Both the position numbers and the translations under genes were made by a program. Positions 55,802-63,565 of a stretch of DNA of 64,000 bases are shown here, one piece after another. The stretch lies in contig NZ_JTDL01000152.1 in assembly GCF_000802235.1 (NCBI RefSeq), positions 107,561 to 171,560 on the forward strand, in the 5' to 3' direction. The notes under the pieces are model-generated. The model saw only the letters and a program-made list of their open reading frames with translations, was not told where the DNA came from and searched no databases. The stretch's first letter is position 1. Each line of letters begins with the position of its first letter. Source of the DNA: Sinomonas humi. GTDB lineage: Bacteria; Actinomycetota; Actinomycetes; Actinomycetales; Micrococcaceae.

Positions 55802-56923
55802 ATGCAGTTCGGAATCTTCAGCGTCGGCGACGTCACGCTCGACCCGACGAACGGCCGGATGCCGACCGAAGCCGAGCGCATCAAGGCGATAGTCCAGATC
55901 GCCCGGCACGCCGAGGAAGTCGGGCTCGACGTCTTTGCGACCGGAGAGCACCACAACCCGCCGTTCTACCCGAGCTCGCCCACCACCCTGCTCGGCTACA
56001 TCGGCGCGCAGACCGAGCACCTCATCCTCTCCACGACCACGACGCTCATCACGACGAACGATCCGGTCAAGATCGCCGAAGACTTCTCGATGCTCCAGCA
56101 CCTCGTCGACGGCCGAACCGACCTCGTGCTCGGCCGCGGCAACACCGCCCCGGTATACCCGTGGTTCGGAAAGAACCCCCACGACGCGCTCGAACTCACG
56201 ATCGAGAACTATGCACTCCTCCGGCGCCTGTGGGACGAGGACGTTGTGGACTGGTCAGGGAAGTTCCGCACCCCGCTCCACAACTTCACCGCCACACCGC
56301 GACCGCTCGACGGCGTCGCCCCGTTCGTATGGCACGGTTCCATCCGCACCCCGCAGATTGCCGAACTCGCGGCCTACTACGGCGACGGATTCTTCGCTAA
56401 CAACATCTTCTGGCCGAAGGAGCACTACATTCGGCTCATCAACCTCTACCGCGAGCGCTTCGAGCACTACGGCCACGGCAAGGCCCACCAGGCCGTCGTC
56501 GGCCTTGGCGGCCAGTTCTTCATGCGGCGCAACTCACAGGACGCCGTGCGGGAATTCCGCCCGTACTTCGACAACGCGCCGGTCTACGGCCACGGTCCGT
56601 CGCTCGAGGACTTCACTTCCCAGACACCCCTTACGGTGGGAAGCCCAGCCGAGTTCGTCGAGAAGACCCTCGCCTTCAGGGACTACTTCGGCGACTACCA
56701 GCGCCAGCTTTTCCTCGTCGACCATGCCGGCCTGCCCCTCAAGACAGTCCTCGAGCAGCTCGACCTCTTGGGCGAGGTGCTCCCCGAGCTCAAGGCCGGA
56801 TTCGAAGCCGGCCGTCCCGCCGACGTCCCCGAGGGACCGACGCACGCCGCGCTGGTCGCCCGCCGGGACGGATCCGCTGCTGCCGCCCAGGCGGAGGCCG
56901 AAGGGGCGGAGGTCGCGAAATGA
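55802..56923 (+). CDS. LLM-class flavin-dependent oxidoreductase
   Basis: A 373-residue luciferase-like monooxygenase-fold protein using reduced flavin. Features are FGIFSVGDVTLDPTNG at the start, the ATGEHHNPPFYPSSP segment, LVDGRTDLVLGRGNTAPVYPWFG and FVWHGSIRTPQIAELAA. The substrate is open. GAGGAAAGAGG lies before the ATG. Its stop overlaps the next gene, MarR, by 4 bases, so the oxidoreductase and its likely repressor are made together. Confidence 0.9.
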   Translation: MQFGIFSVGDVTLDPTNGRMPTEAERIKAIVQIARHAEEVGLDVFATGEHHNPPFYPSSPTTLLGYIGAQTEHLILSTTTTLITTNDPVKIAEDFSMLQHLVDGRTDLVLGRGNTAPVYPWFGKNPHDALELTIENYALLRRLWDEDVVDWSGKFRTPLHNFTATPRPLDGVAPFVWHGSIRTPQIAELAAYYGDGFFANNIFWPKEHYIRLINLYRERFEHYGHGKAHQAVVGLGGQFFMRRNSQDAVREFRPYFDNAPVYGHGPSLEDFTSQTPLTVGSPAEFVEKTLAFRDYFGDYQRQLFLVDHAGLPLKTVLEQLDLLGEVLPELKAGFEAGRPADVPEGPTHAALVARRDGSAAAAQAEAEGAEVAK

Positions 56924-57405
56924 ATCCTCCGGCTGGAGGGGCCGCCACGCCCACGCCCTCGGTCCGCGAGACGGCCGAAGCATGGGAGTCCCTCTTCCGG
57001 GCGCAGGTCGCGGTGATGCGACGCCTCCAAGCCGACCCAGCCTTCCGGGGCCTGGGCATCAAGGAGTATGACGTCCTCTTCACGCTGAGCGGCTGCCCGC
57101 AGGGAGGCCTGCGTCTCAACGAGCTCAACGAGCATGTCCTGCTCGCCCAGTCGAGCCTCAGCCGGCTTGTCGAGCGGCTCGAGCGCAAGGGGCTCGTGAC
57201 GCGCCGCGCCGCCCCCGACGACGCCCGCGGCATTCTCATCACGCTGACCGAGGCCGGCCGCGAGACCCAGCGACGGATCGGACGCGGGCACGTGCGCGAG
57301 ATCAGCCGCCTGTTCGGCGGGGCGCTCGACGCCGATGAGCTCGCCGAGCTGACGCGGCTCACCGCAAAGCTCCGGGAGCATGTGGTCGAGACGCACCCCC
57401 TGTGA
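56920..57405 (+). CDS. MarR family transcriptional regulator
   Basis: A 161-residue winged-helix regulator. The DNA-recognition part reads RLNELNEHVLLAQSSLSRLVERLERKGLVTRRAAPDDARGILITLTEAGRE, with the family's DxR wing motif as DDARG. It starts inside the stop of the LLM gene (ATGA). It probably represses the two-gene operon through the palindrome at 55754-55771 and is released by a small phenolic or quinone-like ligand (inference). Confidence 0.9.
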   Translation: MNPPAGGAATPTPSVRETAEAWESLFRAQVAVMRRLQADPAFRGLGIKEYDVLFTLSGCPQGGLRLNELNEHVLLAQSSLSRLVERLERKGLVTRRAAPDDARGILITLTEAGRETQRRIGRGHVREISRLFGGALDADELAELTRLTAKLREHVVETHPL

Positions 57406-57460
57406 GCTGCCCGCCCCGGGCGGCGCGCCGTCGTCGTCCATTGGTCACCTCCCACGCGCC

Positions 57461-57522
57461 CACTAGCGGAACGTGACCAACAAACGCTCGCGCACTAGCG
57501 GAACGTGACCAACGAACGCTCG
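57461..57522. repeat. 30-base direct repeat, two copies
   Basis: Two copies beginning CACTAGCGGAACGTGACC, 32 bases apart (57461-57490 and 57493-57522), with one mismatch. TTGGTCAC at 57441-57448 can pair with GTGACCAA inside the first copy. They lie in the gap between the convergent MarR and transglutaminase genes. Confidence 0.8.
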
Positions 57523-57530
57523 GACGAGGG

Positions 57531-58337
57531 TCAGCCGACGACGGCGAGTGCTTCCGGATCGTCGTCGGGGAGCGTTTCGTCACAGTCGGCAGCGACTGCG
57601 AGCCGACGGAGGACGAGGCTCCCTCCGACGGTCGAGAGGAAGGCCGTGTCCGAGGAGTCGCGCCCTGCCGTGATCCGGAGCATCCCGTAACGCGACGCGA
57701 GGCCGGTCGGATCGATGACATGCCAGGCGCCGTCGACGTATGCCTCCGCGACGGCATGGAAGTCCATAGGCCGCAGCCCGGGGGCGTAGACCGCCGTCAG
57801 CCGGGCCGGGACATCTTTGGCGCGCAGGAGCGCAATCGCGAGGTGGGCATAGTCCCGGCAGACGCCGCGGCGATGCAGCAGGGTCTCGACCGCACCGTCG
57901 GTCCCACGGGACGAACCGGCAACGTAGGAGAGCTGCTCGTGAACCCACTTGCGTACCGCAACGACGAGCGGGGAACCGGCCATCCCCCCGAACTGTCCGT
58001 AGGACGTCGGAAGAAGCCGGTCGCTCTCTGCGTACCGGCTCGGCCGCACGTAGCGGATGAGCTCCATCTCGTCCACCGTTTCGGGGACGGCGCGCCCACG
58101 CACGCTCGCCGTGTACTCGACCTCCACGTCAGAGGGATAGTCGAACTCGAGCACCTGGAAGCGGCCTCCGTGCCCGTCCACGAGCTCGCGCCACGGGACG
58201 GGCTGGCCGTCGGAGGTCACGGTGAGCTGCTCGTCGAAGGACGTGTACCCGGGATTCTTCGCGACGGCGACGGCCATGGCCACCTTCGTCTGGGCCACGG
58301 TGGTGAACGAGAGACGGGCGCTGACAGTACGCAGCAT
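57531..58337 (-). CDS. Transglutaminase-like family protein
   Basis: A 268-residue cytosolic protein with a papain-like transglutaminase core. The triad is visible as Cys160 (HRRGVCRDYAHLA), His194 (MDFHAVAEAY) and Asp209 (WHVIDPTG). An N-terminal beta domain (1-100) is typical of the bacterial group. Peptidase or amidase activity is more likely than crosslinking. TAGCCT lies 10 bases before the ATG, with GGAG closer. The stop is next to the repeat pair. Confidence 0.88.
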   Translation of the reverse strand: MLRTVSARLSFTTVAQTKVAMAVAVAKNPGYTSFDEQLTVTSDGQPVPWRELVDGHGGRFQVLEFDYPSDVEVEYTASVRGRAVPETVDEMELIRYVRPSRYAESDRLLPTSYGQFGGMAGSPLVVAVRKWVHEQLSYVAGSSRGTDGAVETLLHRRGVCRDYAHLAIALLRAKDVPARLTAVYAPGLRPMDFHAVAEAYVDGAWHVIDPTGLASRYGMLRITAGRDSSDTAFLSTVGGSLVLRRLAVAADCDETLPDDDPEALAVVG

Positions 58338-58366
58338 GGTGCTCCAGAGGCTAGGAGTCGAACGGC

Positions 58367-59143
58367 CTAGGAGGTCTTCGTGAACTTGAGCGACATGATC
58401 ATCCGCTGCGCATCGGCGAAGTCTCCCGACGTCTGGACGTAATCCGACGCCTGAGCAAGGTTATCGAATGCCTGCAGCGGGGCAACCTCGGCTTCGGGGG
58501 CGAGAGGCGCGAGTTCTGTGACATCCGAGAAGGCGTATCCGCCGGAGCCCGTCGGTCCCGGCACGATGTTGAGGAGGCGGCACGCCTTCCCATCCTGGGC
58601 CGAGGTTGTGACACCGACGAGCCCGAACGAGCCGAAGTACTTGTATCCCTGGATGACGCGGAAGACGAAGCGGGGCGTCAGCGCCGCGGGGCCATCCTTG
58701 AACGGAAGATTGACCGGGACGCTGTTGAGCACCGTGTAGGGCTTGGCCTGGCTCGCATCGCACGGCTGCGAGGCAGGCATCGGCAGCCCGGTCTGGAGCG
58801 CGGCGACGAAAGTTCCGTCGGCCTTCTTGACGTCATAGTGCACTGCGGACGCCGCAGAACCCGGAGCGAGCGGAGCGGACTGCACGATCCACTGCGCGGG
58901 CAGCTCGAAGCTGATCGTCTTCCCCGGGTCGGTGAAAGTCTTCCAATCGGTCGACGTCGCGCCGGCCGACGGTGTCCCGCTCGTCGAGGCAGTCGCCTTG
59001 GGAGTCGGAGAGGCGCTAACCGAGGACGCCTGCGGGCCCACTGGTGTCCACTGAGGCGCACCCTGAGTGCCGCCGCACCCAGCAAGGACAAGGGTGCCAA
59101 GGGCTGCGCCGAGAACCATCACGACGTGGCGAACCGCGACCAT
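58367..59143 (-). CDS. Putative secreted lipoprotein
   Basis: A 258-residue protein with signal peptide and lipobox VLAGC (Cys23), a Ser/Thr/Pro linker (30-65) and a mature domain starting WKTFTDPGKTISFELPAQW, with two cysteines (QPCDAS, KACRLL) that may form a disulfide. No family is recognised beyond general actinobacterial lipoproteins. TAGTCT (59150-59155 complement) lies exactly 6 bases before the ATG. It is divergent from the DUF1684 gene over only 41 bases. Confidence 0.82.
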   Translation of the reverse strand: MVAVRHVVMVLGAALGTLVLAGCGGTQGAPQWTPVGPQASSVSASPTPKATASTSGTPSAGATSTDWKTFTDPGKTISFELPAQWIVQSAPLAPGSAASAVHYDVKKADGTFVAALQTGLPMPASQPCDASQAKPYTVLNSVPVNLPFKDGPAALTPRFVFRVIQGYKYFGSFGLVGVTTSAQDGKACRLLNIVPGPTGSGGYAFSDVTELAPLAPEAEVAPLQAFDNLAQASDYVQTSGDFADAQRMIMSLKFTKTS

Positions 59144-59184
59144 GGAGCCAGACTAGCGAACGGCAGCGGCGGTACTCTGGCGCC

Positions 59185-59859
59185 ATGCTGGAGCACGACG
59201 AACACGGCCTCGCGATCCCCGCCCATGAACTCGCGATCCCCGCCCATGAAATCGCGGACTGGCGACTCCGCGTGTTCGATCTCTATCGGCGCGTCCGCGC
59301 AGCCGAGAGCCCACGCGCTGGGCACGAACTGTGGTGCCGCGAGCGGGACCTGCTTTTCGGCACTCACCCCGCCTCCGCCGTCGTCGGTGCAGAGCGCACA
59401 GCCTTTCGCGGGCTGCGAACGGCTCCCTACGACGCCGGCTACCGCTTCGAGCTGCCCCTCCTCCCAGAGGGTGTGGGCCAGGAGAGGTCGGTCCAAACCG
59501 GCACGGACGGGGTGGTGCCGTTCGTGCGGCTCGGCACGTTCGACGTACCCGGCCTCGGCCCGCTCGCGGCGTGGCGCCACGCGGGCTATGGCGGCGGCGT
59601 CTTCGTGCCATTCCGAGACAGCACCGCGGGCCGAGAGGGTGGGACCTATGGTGCGGGGCGGTATCTTCTCGACACGATCAAGGGCGCCTACCTGGGTGCC
59701 CGCGCGGACGACGACGGCGTACCCGTCTACGTGCTCGACTTCAACTTCGCCTACAACCCCTCGTGCGCCTACAACGAAGCATGGGCCTGCCCGCTCCCCG
59801 GGCCGGAGAATCGCCTAGCGATTGATGTTCCCGTTGGCGAGCTGTATCCCGCACTCTGA
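59185..59859 (+). CDS. DUF1684 family protein
   Basis: A 224-residue protein of the DUF1684 family, with the conserved LLDTIKGAYLGA and the C-terminal DFNFAYNPSCAYNEAWACPLPGPENR block, in which the cysteines and NPSCAY are diagnostic. The function is unknown. The ATG at 59185 is supported by TACTCT (59173-59178) exactly 6 bases upstream. A 21-base tandem duplication at 59209-59250 gives LAIPAHE twice close to the N-terminus, where normal members have it once (inference). Confidence 0.87.
   Translation: MLEHDEHGLAIPAHELAIPAHEIADWRLRVFDLYRRVRAAESPRAGHELWCRERDLLFGTHPASAVVGAERTAFRGLRTAPYDAGYRFELPLLPEGVGQERSVQTGTDGVVPFVRLGTFDVPGLGPLAAWRHAGYGGGVFVPFRDSTAGREGGTYGAGRYLLDTIKGAYLGARADDDGVPVYVLDFNFAYNPSCAYNEAWACPLPGPENRLAIDVPVGELYPAL
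59209..59250. repeat. 21-base in-frame tandem duplication in DUF1684 gene
   Basis: Two identical 21-base units, each starting CTCGCGATCC, encode LAIPAHE-LAIPAHE; a partial third copy (ATCGCG) follows. No frame change results. Confidence 0.9.
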
Positions 59860-59874
59860 GGGGCACGCGCCCGG

Positions 59875-59904
59875 TTGACACCGCTCTGTGAGAAGCGTCA
59901 TACT
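59875..59904 (+). promoter_or_regulatory. Promoter of GntR-asparaginase locus
   Basis: Perfect -35 TTGACA (59875-59880), an 18-base spacer and CATACT (59899-59904), then 6 bases to a GTG. One of the best promoter matches in the window, predicting a leaderless transcript beginning at the GTG. Confidence 0.7.
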
Positions 59905-59910
59905 CGTGGG

Positions 59911-60645
59911 GTGAACCTGTCAGACAGCCGTACAGCTAGACAGCCAGAGGTGATGTCCGCCGAGGTCATCCGCCGCCCTCTGGCCCGTCTGAGCGCCGCG
60001 GAAGCGGTTCTGGCAGAACTGCGTGGAGAGATCGAATCGGGACGTGTCCCCGTCGGCTCGAAACTCCCCGCTGAGGCTGCTCTGGCCGGGCGCTACGGCG
60101 TGAGCCGCTCGGTGGTCCGGGAAGCGCTCCGATCATGCGCCGCACTAGGGCTCACCGAAACCCACACCGGGAAGGGAACGTTCGTCGTCTCGAACCGCGC
60201 CTCAGGCGATCTCGTGCTCGGGCGCTACTCCGCGCGCGACCTCACCGAAGCCCGTCCCCACATCGAGGTTCCTGCGGCTGGGCTCGCCGCTGCTCGGCGC
60301 AGCGAGGAGGACCTTGCAACCCTCAAGGGGATCGTGGCCGACATGGCCGTCGAGGACGACCCTGCGGCCTGGGTCGCGCTCGACGCCACCTTCCACTGCC
60401 TGATCGCCCGGGCGAGCGGCAACAAGGTGTTCGAAAGCGTCGTCGTCGACCTGCGCGAGGCGCTCGCAAACCAATCTGAAACCCTCAACCTCGTCGCCGA
60501 CCGCCAGCGCGCCTCGGACGTCGAGCACGCCCGGATCGTCGCAGCGATCGAGGCCGGCTCCGCCGGACTCGCGAGCGAAGCCATGGCGGAGCACCTCGCA
60601 GCCGTCAACGAAGCTGTCGGGTCATTGGGGACTCCGGGCCCCTGA
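59911..60645 (+). CDS. GntR/FadR family transcriptional regulator
   Basis: A 244-residue FadR-subfamily regulator. The winged helix (about 28-90) contains VPVGSKLPAEAALAGRYGVSRSVVREALRSCAALGLTETHTGKGTFVV; the C-terminal FCD domain (from about 110) has the acid/His metal ligands typical of carboxylate binding. The GTG at 59911 is chosen for the promoter exactly 6 bases upstream; ATG 59953 is the alternative. It heads the asparaginase-aspA-permease locus and probably senses a dicarboxylate or amino acid. Confidence 0.88.
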   Translation: MNLSDSRTARQPEVMSAEVIRRPLARLSAAEAVLAELRGEIESGRVPVGSKLPAEAALAGRYGVSRSVVREALRSCAALGLTETHTGKGTFVVSNRASGDLVLGRYSARDLTEARPHIEVPAAGLAAARRSEEDLATLKGIVADMAVEDDPAAWVALDATFHCLIARASGNKVFESVVVDLREALANQSETLNLVADRQRASDVEHARIVAAIEAGSAGLASEAMAEHLAAVNEAVGSLGTPGP

Positions 60646-60719
60646 CCGGCCTCGGCCGCCCTGACCGGCCTCGACCCATCTGCCGAGCTCAACCACCCAC
60701 TATCGCGTCCCAGAGAGCC

Positions 60720-61844
60720 ATGCCTTCCATCACTGATCATTCCCCGTTCGTCACCCCGGCAGGCCGTGCCCTCATGCTTCCGGGACTCCCCGCCCACGTC
60801 CCACTCGCCGTACAGATCCGTGGCGAGCTCGTCGAAGGCGTCCACTACGGAAGCGTGGCAGCCACCGGCGCAGACGGGGGCCTTCTGTGGGAAGCGGGTG
60901 ATTCGAGCGTTCCCTTCTACCCACGGTCCACGCTCAAGCCGCTCCAGGCCGTCGCCCTCGTGCGCGCGGGCCTCAGCCTTCCGGACGAGCTCCTTGCCCT
61001 CGCGGCCGCGAGCCACAGCGGCGGCAAGGCACATCGCGAAGGTGCGCTGCGGATCCTCACTCTCCACGGCCTAGGCATCTCAGCGCTAGAGAACACCGTG
61101 GACCTCCCCTATGGCGTACGGGAGCGCGAGCAGTGGCTCCACGACGGCGGCAGCGCCGACCACCTGTGCCAGAACTGCTCGGGCAAGCATGCCGCGATGG
61201 CGGGTGTCTGCGCCCTCAACGGGTGGCCCGTCGCGGGGTACCTGAATCCGGATCATCCGCTCCAACAGCTCGTCGCTGCGACGATCGCCGAGCTGACTGG
61301 CGAAGAGCCCGCTGGCTGGAGCACCGACGGATGCGGCACGCCTCTTCCGGCGCTCAGTCTCGCTGGCATTGCCCGCGCCTACGGCCGCCTCGCGCAGGCT
61401 GCGGCCGAAGCGCAGACCCGCGACGGCGGGCACACAGGCGAGGCGCACGACGGCGGGCACACAGGCGGGGCGCACGACGGCGGGTCTGTCGCCGTGAGCG
61501 CGGAAGCCGCCGTCGCACGCGCCATGACGGCCCACCCTGAGATGGTCGCGGGCGAGGGCCGCGACGTGACCCTCCTCATGCGGCGCCTGCCGGGAGCCGT
61601 TGCGAAGGACGGCTTCGAGGGCGTCCAGCTCGTCGGACTCCCGGACGGTCGCGCGATCGCTGTGAAGATCTCCGACGGCGGCGACCGCGCTCGCATGCCC
61701 GTAGCGGTGCGCGCCCTTGCCGCGCTCGGCATTTCCGAGGCCGCACCTGACGGTCCCCTCGCCGATCTCGCCGCTTCGACCGTCCTGGGCGGCGGCCGGC
61801 CCGTCGGCCTCCTCGCCGCACTTGACGACGCGTTCCCAGCCTGA
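60720..61844 (+). CDS. L-asparaginase (thermolabile asparaginase II family)
   Basis: A 374-residue member of the asparaginase family unrelated to E. coli AnsA/B (PF06089-type). Visible blocks are VHYGSVAATGADGGLLWEAGD, FYPRSTLKPLQAVALV, AAASHSGGKAHREGA, LCQNCSGKHAAMAGVC and STDGCGTPLPALSL; Ser/Lys/Cys residues in these motifs form the active site of the family. It converts asparagine to aspartate, the substrate of aspA next door. A His/Gly/Asp-rich insert near 235-255 comes from a 27-base repeat. A short AGAGAG lies upstream. Confidence 0.9.
   Translation: MPSITDHSPFVTPAGRALMLPGLPAHVPLAVQIRGELVEGVHYGSVAATGADGGLLWEAGDSSVPFYPRSTLKPLQAVALVRAGLSLPDELLALAAASHSGGKAHREGALRILTLHGLGISALENTVDLPYGVREREQWLHDGGSADHLCQNCSGKHAAMAGVCALNGWPVAGYLNPDHPLQQLVAATIAELTGEEPAGWSTDGCGTPLPALSLAGIARAYGRLAQAAAEAQTRDGGHTGEAHDGGHTGGAHDGGSVAVSAEAAVARAMTAHPEMVAGEGRDVTLLMRRLPGAVAKDGFEGVQLVGLPDGRAIAVKISDGGDRARMPVAVRALAALGISEAAPDGPLADLAASTVLGGGRPVGLLAALDDAFPA
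61422..61484. repeat. 27-base in-frame tandem repeat in asparaginase
   Basis: Two full 27-base units beginning GACGGCGGGCACACAGGC (61422-61448 and 61449-61475) plus a 9-base partial third. They encode DGGHTGEAH and DGGHTGGAH, a polar insert inside the enzyme. Confidence 0.88.
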
Positions 61845-61874
61845 CCTGATCAGGCCGCCACAACGACCCTGCCG

Positions 61875-61964
61875 ACCCGAACCGCGCCCAACCGAACTGC
61901 GCCCCACCGAACTCCGCCCAACCGAACCGCGCCCCACCGAACTCCGCCCCACCGAACTGCGCCC
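61875..61964. repeat. 15-base tandem repeat array, six units
   Basis: Six adjacent 15-base units of the type AACCGAACTGCGCCC, with small variations (ACT/ACC, TGC/TCC). The array fills most of the 144-base gap between the asparaginase and aspA genes and ends 24 bases before the aspA start codon, within its 5' leader. Confidence 0.92.
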
Positions 61965-61988
61965 AAAACAGGACGAAAGGCTCCACCC

Positions 61989-63455
61989 ATGAACCGTGCC
62001 GAGATGCTCGATGAAGAGACGCTCGACGGGGAAACCTCCCTCCCCTCCACACGCAACGACCCCTCCCCACGCATCGACCACGATCTCCTCGGCGACCGGG
62101 AAATCCCCGCTGACGCGTACTGGGGCGTCCACACTCTCCGCGCGGTCGAAAACTTCCCGATCACGGGACAGCCGCTTTCGACCAACCCCCACCTTGTGCG
62201 AGGGCTCGCGGCAGTCAAGCTCGCGGCCGCCCGGGCGAACCAGGAACTCGGCCTCCTCGACACGGAGCGCGGGAGCGCCATCGAGAAGGCCTGCCTCGAA
62301 ATCCTCAGCGGACAGCTCGCCGACCAGTTCGTCGTCGACGTCATTCAGGGCGGCGCCGGGACCTCGTCGAATATGAACGCGAACGAGGTCATCGCCAACC
62401 GCGCGCTCGAGCTGCTCGGACATGCAAAGGGCGACTACGCAGCGCTTCACCCGAACGACCACGTCAACCTGAGCCAGTCGACCAATGACGTCTACCCCAC
62501 TGCCGTGCGTGTCGCGACGGTCTACGGCATCGAGGGCCTCCTCAAAGCACTCACCTCGCTCGAAGACGCCTTCGCGGACAAGGCCACCGAGTTCCGGACC
62601 GTCGTCAAGATGGGGCGCACCCAGCTTCAGGATGCCGTGCCCATGACCCTTGGCCAGGAATTCGGAACCTATGCGGTGACCATAGGAGAAGACCGGGAGA
62701 GGCTGCGCGAGGCTTCGCGGCTCGTGCACGAGATCAACCTCGGCGCCACAGCGATCGGCACGGGCCTCAACGCTCCCGCTGGCTATGCCGAAGCAGCCTG
62801 CCGCCACCTCGGCGAGGCAACAGGCCTGCCGCTCGTGACCGCCGTCGACCTCATCGAGGCAACGCAGGACATGGGTGCCTTCGTGCACCTCTCCGGTGTC
62901 CTCAAGCGCGTAGCCGTCAAGCTCTCGAAGATCTGCAACGACCTCCGCCTGCTCTCGTCGGGACCCCGTGCGGGTCTCGCAGAGATCGTCCTGCCCGCTG
63001 TGCAGTCCGGCTCCTCGATCATGCCCGGCAAGATCAACCCGGTCATCCCCGAGGTAGTAAGCCAAGTCGCGTACGAGGTGATCGGAAATGACGTGACGAT
63101 CACGATGGCTGCGGAGGCGGGGCAGCTCCAGCTCAACGCGTTCGAACCGGTCATCGTGCACAGCCTCCAAAAGAGCATCGCGCACCTCGAAGCCGCGTGC
63201 TACACGCTCACCGAGCGCTGCGTCCGTGGGATCACGGCCAATGCGGACCGGCTGCGCGCGAGCGTTGAGCACTCCATCGGTCTCGTGACCGCGCTCAACC
63301 CGTACCTCGGCTACGCGGCCGCCACCTCAATCGCGCAGGAGGCGCTGGCGACGGGGCGAGGAGTGGCTGAACTAGTGCTCGAACGCGGCCTCCTCACCGC
63401 CGAGCGTCTCGAGGAACTCCTGCGCCCCGAACGCCTCGCAAATCTGACTCTCTGA
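61989..63455 (+). CDS. aspA: Aspartate ammonia-lyase
   Basis: A 488-residue fumarase/aspartase superfamily enzyme deaminating aspartate to fumarate. The catalytic loop GSSIMPGKINP is at 341-351; VIQGGAGTSSNMNANEVIANRA (119 on) and HVNLSQSTNDVYPTA mark aspartase or class II fumarase, and the asparaginase neighbour favours aspartase. An N-terminal extension of about 28 residues is present. GAAAGG lies 8 bases before the ATG. Together with the asparaginase it feeds asparagine carbon into the citric acid cycle. Confidence 0.92.
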   Translation: MNRAEMLDEETLDGETSLPSTRNDPSPRIDHDLLGDREIPADAYWGVHTLRAVENFPITGQPLSTNPHLVRGLAAVKLAAARANQELGLLDTERGSAIEKACLEILSGQLADQFVVDVIQGGAGTSSNMNANEVIANRALELLGHAKGDYAALHPNDHVNLSQSTNDVYPTAVRVATVYGIEGLLKALTSLEDAFADKATEFRTVVKMGRTQLQDAVPMTLGQEFGTYAVTIGEDRERLREASRLVHEINLGATAIGTGLNAPAGYAEAACRHLGEATGLPLVTAVDLIEATQDMGAFVHLSGVLKRVAVKLSKICNDLRLLSSGPRAGLAEIVLPAVQSGSSIMPGKINPVIPEVVSQVAYEVIGNDVTITMAAEAGQLQLNAFEPVIVHSLQKSIAHLEAACYTLTERCVRGITANADRLRASVEHSIGLVTALNPYLGYAAATSIAQEALATGRGVAELVLERGLLTAERLEELLRPERLANLTL

Positions 63456-63565
63456 GCATCTCCGCCCTCTAAAGCTTCTTCACCACCGTGGGCTTCCTCA
63501 CGCTCGCGCTCCCTCTCTGACTGAACACCATCTCCCACCCATTCCCAACCAACGAAAGGACGCCG

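Noticed and set aside
57461..57522. CRISPR array
   Set aside because: Only two units with a 2-base gap; there is no spacer-length sequence and no cas gene.
61086..63272. Very long antisense open frame (728 codons) opposite the asparaginase and aspA genes
   Set aside because: It is a mirror of strong third-position GC in the real genes; the translation is His/Arg/Val-rich with no domain, and it spans two genuine enzymes plus the repeat array.
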